Part shown: positions 61,619 through 64,000 of the stretch, piece by piece | How positions within the stretch are numbered: position 1 is the first letter of the stretch | Layout of the letters: every line of letters begins with the position of its first letter | Position numbers and translations under genes: made by a program | Origin: Actinokineospora auranticolor | GTDB taxonomy: Bacteria; Actinomycetota; Actinomycetes; Mycobacteriales; Pseudonocardiaceae | Length of the DNA: 64,000 bases | Assembly (NCBI RefSeq): GCF_002934265.1 | Contig: NZ_PTIX01000018.1 | Span: forward strand, 85,809 to 149,808 | Reading direction: 5' to 3' | The notes under the pieces: generated by a model | The model's database searches: none | What the model was told of the DNA's origin: nothing | What the model saw: the letters and a program-made list of their open reading frames with translations, nothing else

Positions 61619-63607
61619 GTGGACCGCGCTGAGCTGGCCGACCAGTGGGCCACCGCGTTGACTCGCGTGGCCGCGCAGGCGCCTGCCCGCGAACCGGTCG
61701 AGTTCGACAAGCTGCTCGACCTGCTGCTGGGCTGCCTGGTCGCGGAGGCCAACCTGGCCACCGCCTCCGCCGTCGGCGCCCGGCTGGTGGAGACCGGGTA
61801 CCACCGGCCGGAGAGCGTGCAGGCCTGCGTCGACGTGCTCGCCTCCGGGCTGCCGCGACTGGCCGATGTGGACGATCGGGAGCGGGTGCCCGCCGTGCTA
61901 GCCGCGCTCGTCGCCGGGTTCACCGAAGCGGCCCGCGGTCGCCAGGAGGATCTGCGCGGGGCGCTCGTGGCGGCGCGGGAGAACATCGAGCGCGACCTGC
62001 GCGCCAGCGAGGCCCGTTTCCAGGAATTGTTCGCCAACTCCGCGTGGGGCATGGTGATCTCCGACCTGGACGGCGTGGTGATCCGTGACAACGAGGCGCT
62101 GGCACTGATGCTCGGGCGCCGTCGTGGGACGCCGCCGCCGCGCAGGCTGGCCGACCTGTTCCACTCTGACGAGTGCGACTACCTCGTGTCCCGCTACGCC
62201 GAGCTGGCGGCGGGCGACGGCGACCAGATGCACGAGGAGACGGTCTTCCGCAACGCGGACGGTGAGGCCGCATGGGTGCGAATCGCGGTATCGGTGTTGC
62301 GCGACGGGGAAGGTCAGCGGACACAGTTGCTGACGATGGTCGAGGACATCTCCGACCTGCGGCTGCTGGAAGACAAGTTGCACCGGCAGGGCACCCAGGA
62401 CCGGCTGACCGGTCTGCCGAACCGCCAGGCGTTCGTCGGCGGGCTGGAGGCGGCGCTGGGGGTCGGCGCCGACCTGTCGGTCTTCCACCTGGGGCTGGAC
62501 GACTTCGCCGTGGTCAACGACGGGGTGGGCCGCTCGGCGGGCGACCACCTGCTGCGCGAGGTCGCGTCGCGGCTGCTGCGGGCGACGGAGCACCTCAACG
62601 CGGTCGTGGCCAGGCTCTCGGGTGACGAGTTCGGCGTGATGGTCACGCACGGTCCGCGCGAGCTGGACGTGGGCGCGGTGGCGGGGTCGTTCAACGACGC
62701 GTTGGCCGAACCGACCTATGTGGACGGTGAGGGGATCGCGGCGTCGGCGACGATCGCGGTGGTCTCGCTGCCGTCGGCGGACAACGATGCGAACGAACTG
62801 CTGCGCGCGACCGACATTGCGCTGCGGCGGCGCAAGCGGCAGGGGCGGCGGCAGTGGTGCATGGTCGACCCGGAGCAGAACGCGCGCTACCGCGAGCACT
62901 ACCGGCTGGCCGCGAGCGTGCCGGGGGCCTGGGAGAACGGGCAGCTCGACGTCGACCTGTGGCCGGTGGTGACGCTGCCGGACCGCGGCCCGGTCGCGAC
63001 CCAGGCGCTGCTGCGCTGGGAGCACCCCGAACTGGGGACCCTCGACCGTGAGCGCTGTGAGGAGATCCTGCGCGACACCGGGCTCGGCGTGCCGCTGGGC
63101 CACTGGGTCCTGCACCACGCGGCCGAACTGGCGGCGAAGGCCCGGTCGGCGCTGTACCTGGAGCTGACCCCGGAACAGGCGGCCGATCCGGACCTGGTCG
63201 CGGTCGTCCGGCGGGTGCTGGCGGACACCGGGCTGGAGGCGGACCAGTTGGAACTGGGGATGCCCGCCCACGCGCTGGGATCCACGGACGGGTTAGCCGA
63301 CGAGAACCTGATGGTGTTGGTCGACAACGGTGTGCGATCGGTGCTGACCGGGTTCGGGAAGAGCCGGGGCGACCTGGCGTGCCTGGAGGACCTGCCGATC
63401 CACACGGTGCGGATGTCGGAGTCGGTGGTGGCGCGGCTGGCGCGGCCGGACCCGACGGCGTTGTTCACGCGGGCGACGATGGACCTGATCCCTATGGTGC
63501 GGGAGGTCGGGATCTCGGTGCTGGTGACCGGTTTGACCGAGGCGGCGCAGGCCGACTGGTGGGCGGCGGCGGGTGCGGACCTGGCGTCCGGGCCGGTGTT
63601 CGGCTAG
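61619..63607 (+). CDS. PAS-GGDEF-(degenerate EAL) signalling protein
   Basis: 662 residues, no membrane segments. An N-terminal helical domain (about 1-130), a PAS domain (ARFQELFANSAWGMVISDLD onward), a GGDEF domain with RLSGDEFGVMV near residue 333 (SGDEF, a form known in active diguanylate cyclases) and DRLTGLPNRQAF, then an EAL-like domain. In the EAL part the EAL motif reads TQALLRW and the DDFGxG loop reads LTGFGKSRG, so the catalytic acids are missing. It may make c-di-GMP but probably cannot degrade it. GTG 61619. Confidence 0.9.
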   Translation: MDRAELADQWATALTRVAAQAPAREPVEFDKLLDLLLGCLVAEANLATASAVGARLVETGYHRPESVQACVDVLASGLPRLADVDDRERVPAVLAALVAGFTEAARGRQEDLRGALVAARENIERDLRASEARFQELFANSAWGMVISDLDGVVIRDNEALALMLGRRRGTPPPRRLADLFHSDECDYLVSRYAELAAGDGDQMHEETVFRNADGEAAWVRIAVSVLRDGEGQRTQLLTMVEDISDLRLLEDKLHRQGTQDRLTGLPNRQAFVGGLEAALGVGADLSVFHLGLDDFAVVNDGVGRSAGDHLLREVASRLLRATEHLNAVVARLSGDEFGVMVTHGPRELDVGAVAGSFNDALAEPTYVDGEGIAASATIAVVSLPSADNDANELLRATDIALRRRKRQGRRQWCMVDPEQNARYREHYRLAASVPGAWENGQLDVDLWPVVTLPDRGPVATQALLRWEHPELGTLDRERCEEILRDTGLGVPLGHWVLHHAAELAAKARSALYLELTPEQAADPDLVAVVRRVLADTGLEADQLELGMPAHALGSTDGLADENLMVLVDNGVRSVLTGFGKSRGDLACLEDLPIHTVRMSESVVARLARPDPTALFTRATMDLIPMVREVGISVLVTGLTEAAQADWWAAAGADLASGPVFG

Positions 63608-63656
63608 TTGTTGCGGGTCATGACGTTGGTGACGGCTGGTAGGGGCTGAGACGAGG

Positions 63657-63722
63657 GGACGGGTCTTTCGGCGGCAGGATGGAAGTGCGACCAACACATC
63701 CGCCGAGTAGAAAGACCCGTCC
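63657..63722 (+). other. Hairpin just upstream of the transposase start
   Basis: GGACGGGTCTTTC (63657-63669) pairs perfectly with GAAAGACCCGTCC (63710-63722), with a further short GGCGG/CCGCC pairing inward. It ends one base before the GTG of the transposase and would hide its ribosome site in a readthrough transcript. It could also mark the element's left end. Confidence 0.6.
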
Positions 63723-64000
63723 GTGCTCCACCGTAACGCCCCGCTGTCGGTCGAAGGCCGCCACCGTCTGGTCCAACGCTGCAGGACGCGCCCGATCGCC
63801 CATGTCGCGGCCGAGATGGGCATCTCGCGGCAGTGCGCCTCGAAGTGGGTCAACCGGTATCGCCGCTTCGGCGAGGCCGGCCTGTCCGACCGCCCCAGCG
63901 CTCCGCGTCGGCAGCCCACCGCCGCCCCGGCCGAGGTGGTGGTCCGGATCGAGTGGTTGCGTCGGGACCGCAAGTGGTCGGCCCGCCGCATCGCCCTGGA
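63723..64000 (+). mobile_element. IS481-type transposase, 5' part, cut by window edge
   Basis: 92 complete codons from GTG 63723, still open at 64000. The start VLHRNAPLSVEGRHRLV and the helix-turn-helix IAHVAAEMGISRQCASKWVN are typical of IS481-family transposases, as is the pattern GEAGLSDRPSAPR followed by WSARRIAL. The catalytic DDE part lies beyond the window. Left terminal repeat of the element is probably within 63640-63722, but without the right end I cannot define it. Confidence 0.88.

Overview
The window is very GC-rich, its genes often start with GTG, and many overlap by 4 bp. This points to an actinomycete. The Scr1-type XRE regulator with DUF397 partners, the actinobacterial small families and an IdeR-type iron box suggest a filamentous actinomycete, probably Pseudonocardiaceae. 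Placement below family level would be a guess. It is chromosomal: housekeeping genes (hisS, msrB, zapE, rocD) are mixed with catabolic, siderophore and regulatory loci. I saw no tRNA, rRNA or CRISPR.

Layout. 0.3-2.4 kb: a three-gene minus-strand operon of a TIGR04222-type membrane protein with a Cys/Gly tail, a DUF692 (MNIO/MbnB-like) oxidase and a small helical partner. It looks like a peptide-modification system. 2.6-7.8 kb: msrB, a membrane protein and hisS, then a stand-alone LigD-type polymerase, a NUDIX hydrolase and small proteins. 7.8-8.4 kb: a non-coding block with an inverted repeat and direct repeats. 8.4-18.8 kb: a secreted hydrolase-fold protein lacking its nucleophile, an EamA exporter, a ricin-type lectin, ATP-dependent DNA ligase LigC, a RibD-like reductase, ZapE, PAP2 phosphatase, a broken zinc-ribbon-like gene, an ABC-F ATPase with a partly duplicated 3' end, and a TPMT-family methyltransferase. 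18.9-28.7 kb: RocD, an MFS/beta-propeller pair, a secreted phosphoesterase, a TetR/FMN-reductase pair, an HtrA-like protease and an S9 peptidase.

29.3-35.2 kb: an iron-box-controlled, translationally coupled siderophore operon. It has a DesA-like decarboxylase, a DesB-like N-hydroxylase, an IucA/IucC synthetase and, where an acyltransferase would be expected, a glutamine-synthetase-like ligase. 36.9-48.1 kb: an AtuA/acyl-CoA carboxylase/acyl-CoA dehydrogenase operon, likely for catabolism of branched or terpenoid acyl-CoAs. Its first five genes overlap by 4 bp each. The AtuA gene carries a linker of about 240 residues built partly from 135-bp repeats. A 1.58-kb tract without genes, holding a ~178-bp tandem array, separates the first five genes from a second dehydrogenase and a TetR gene. 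48.1-50.4 kb: a nucleotidyltransferase between repeat-rich non-coding tracts, one with an orphan LexA-box-like site. 50.4-55.1 kb: FadA/FadB beta-oxidation genes divergent from a TetR protein with two DNA-binding domains, with a perfect palindrome between them. 55.1-57.0 kb: a frameshifted Scr1-type XRE gene with three DUF397 genes, one a two-domain fusion. 57.0-64.0 kb: a secreted PBP-like protein, a decayed NB-ARC/TPR pseudogene, an OHCU decarboxylase, a PAS-GGDEF-(degenerate EAL) protein, and an IS481-type transposase cut by the window edge.

The main theme beyond the gene list is expansion of C/G-rich degenerate repeats (7.8-8.4, 17.5-18.1, 39.0-39.3, 44.7-46.2, 48.2-48.5 and 49.4-49.9 kb). 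In places these interrupt an otherwise compact operon or lengthen a protein.
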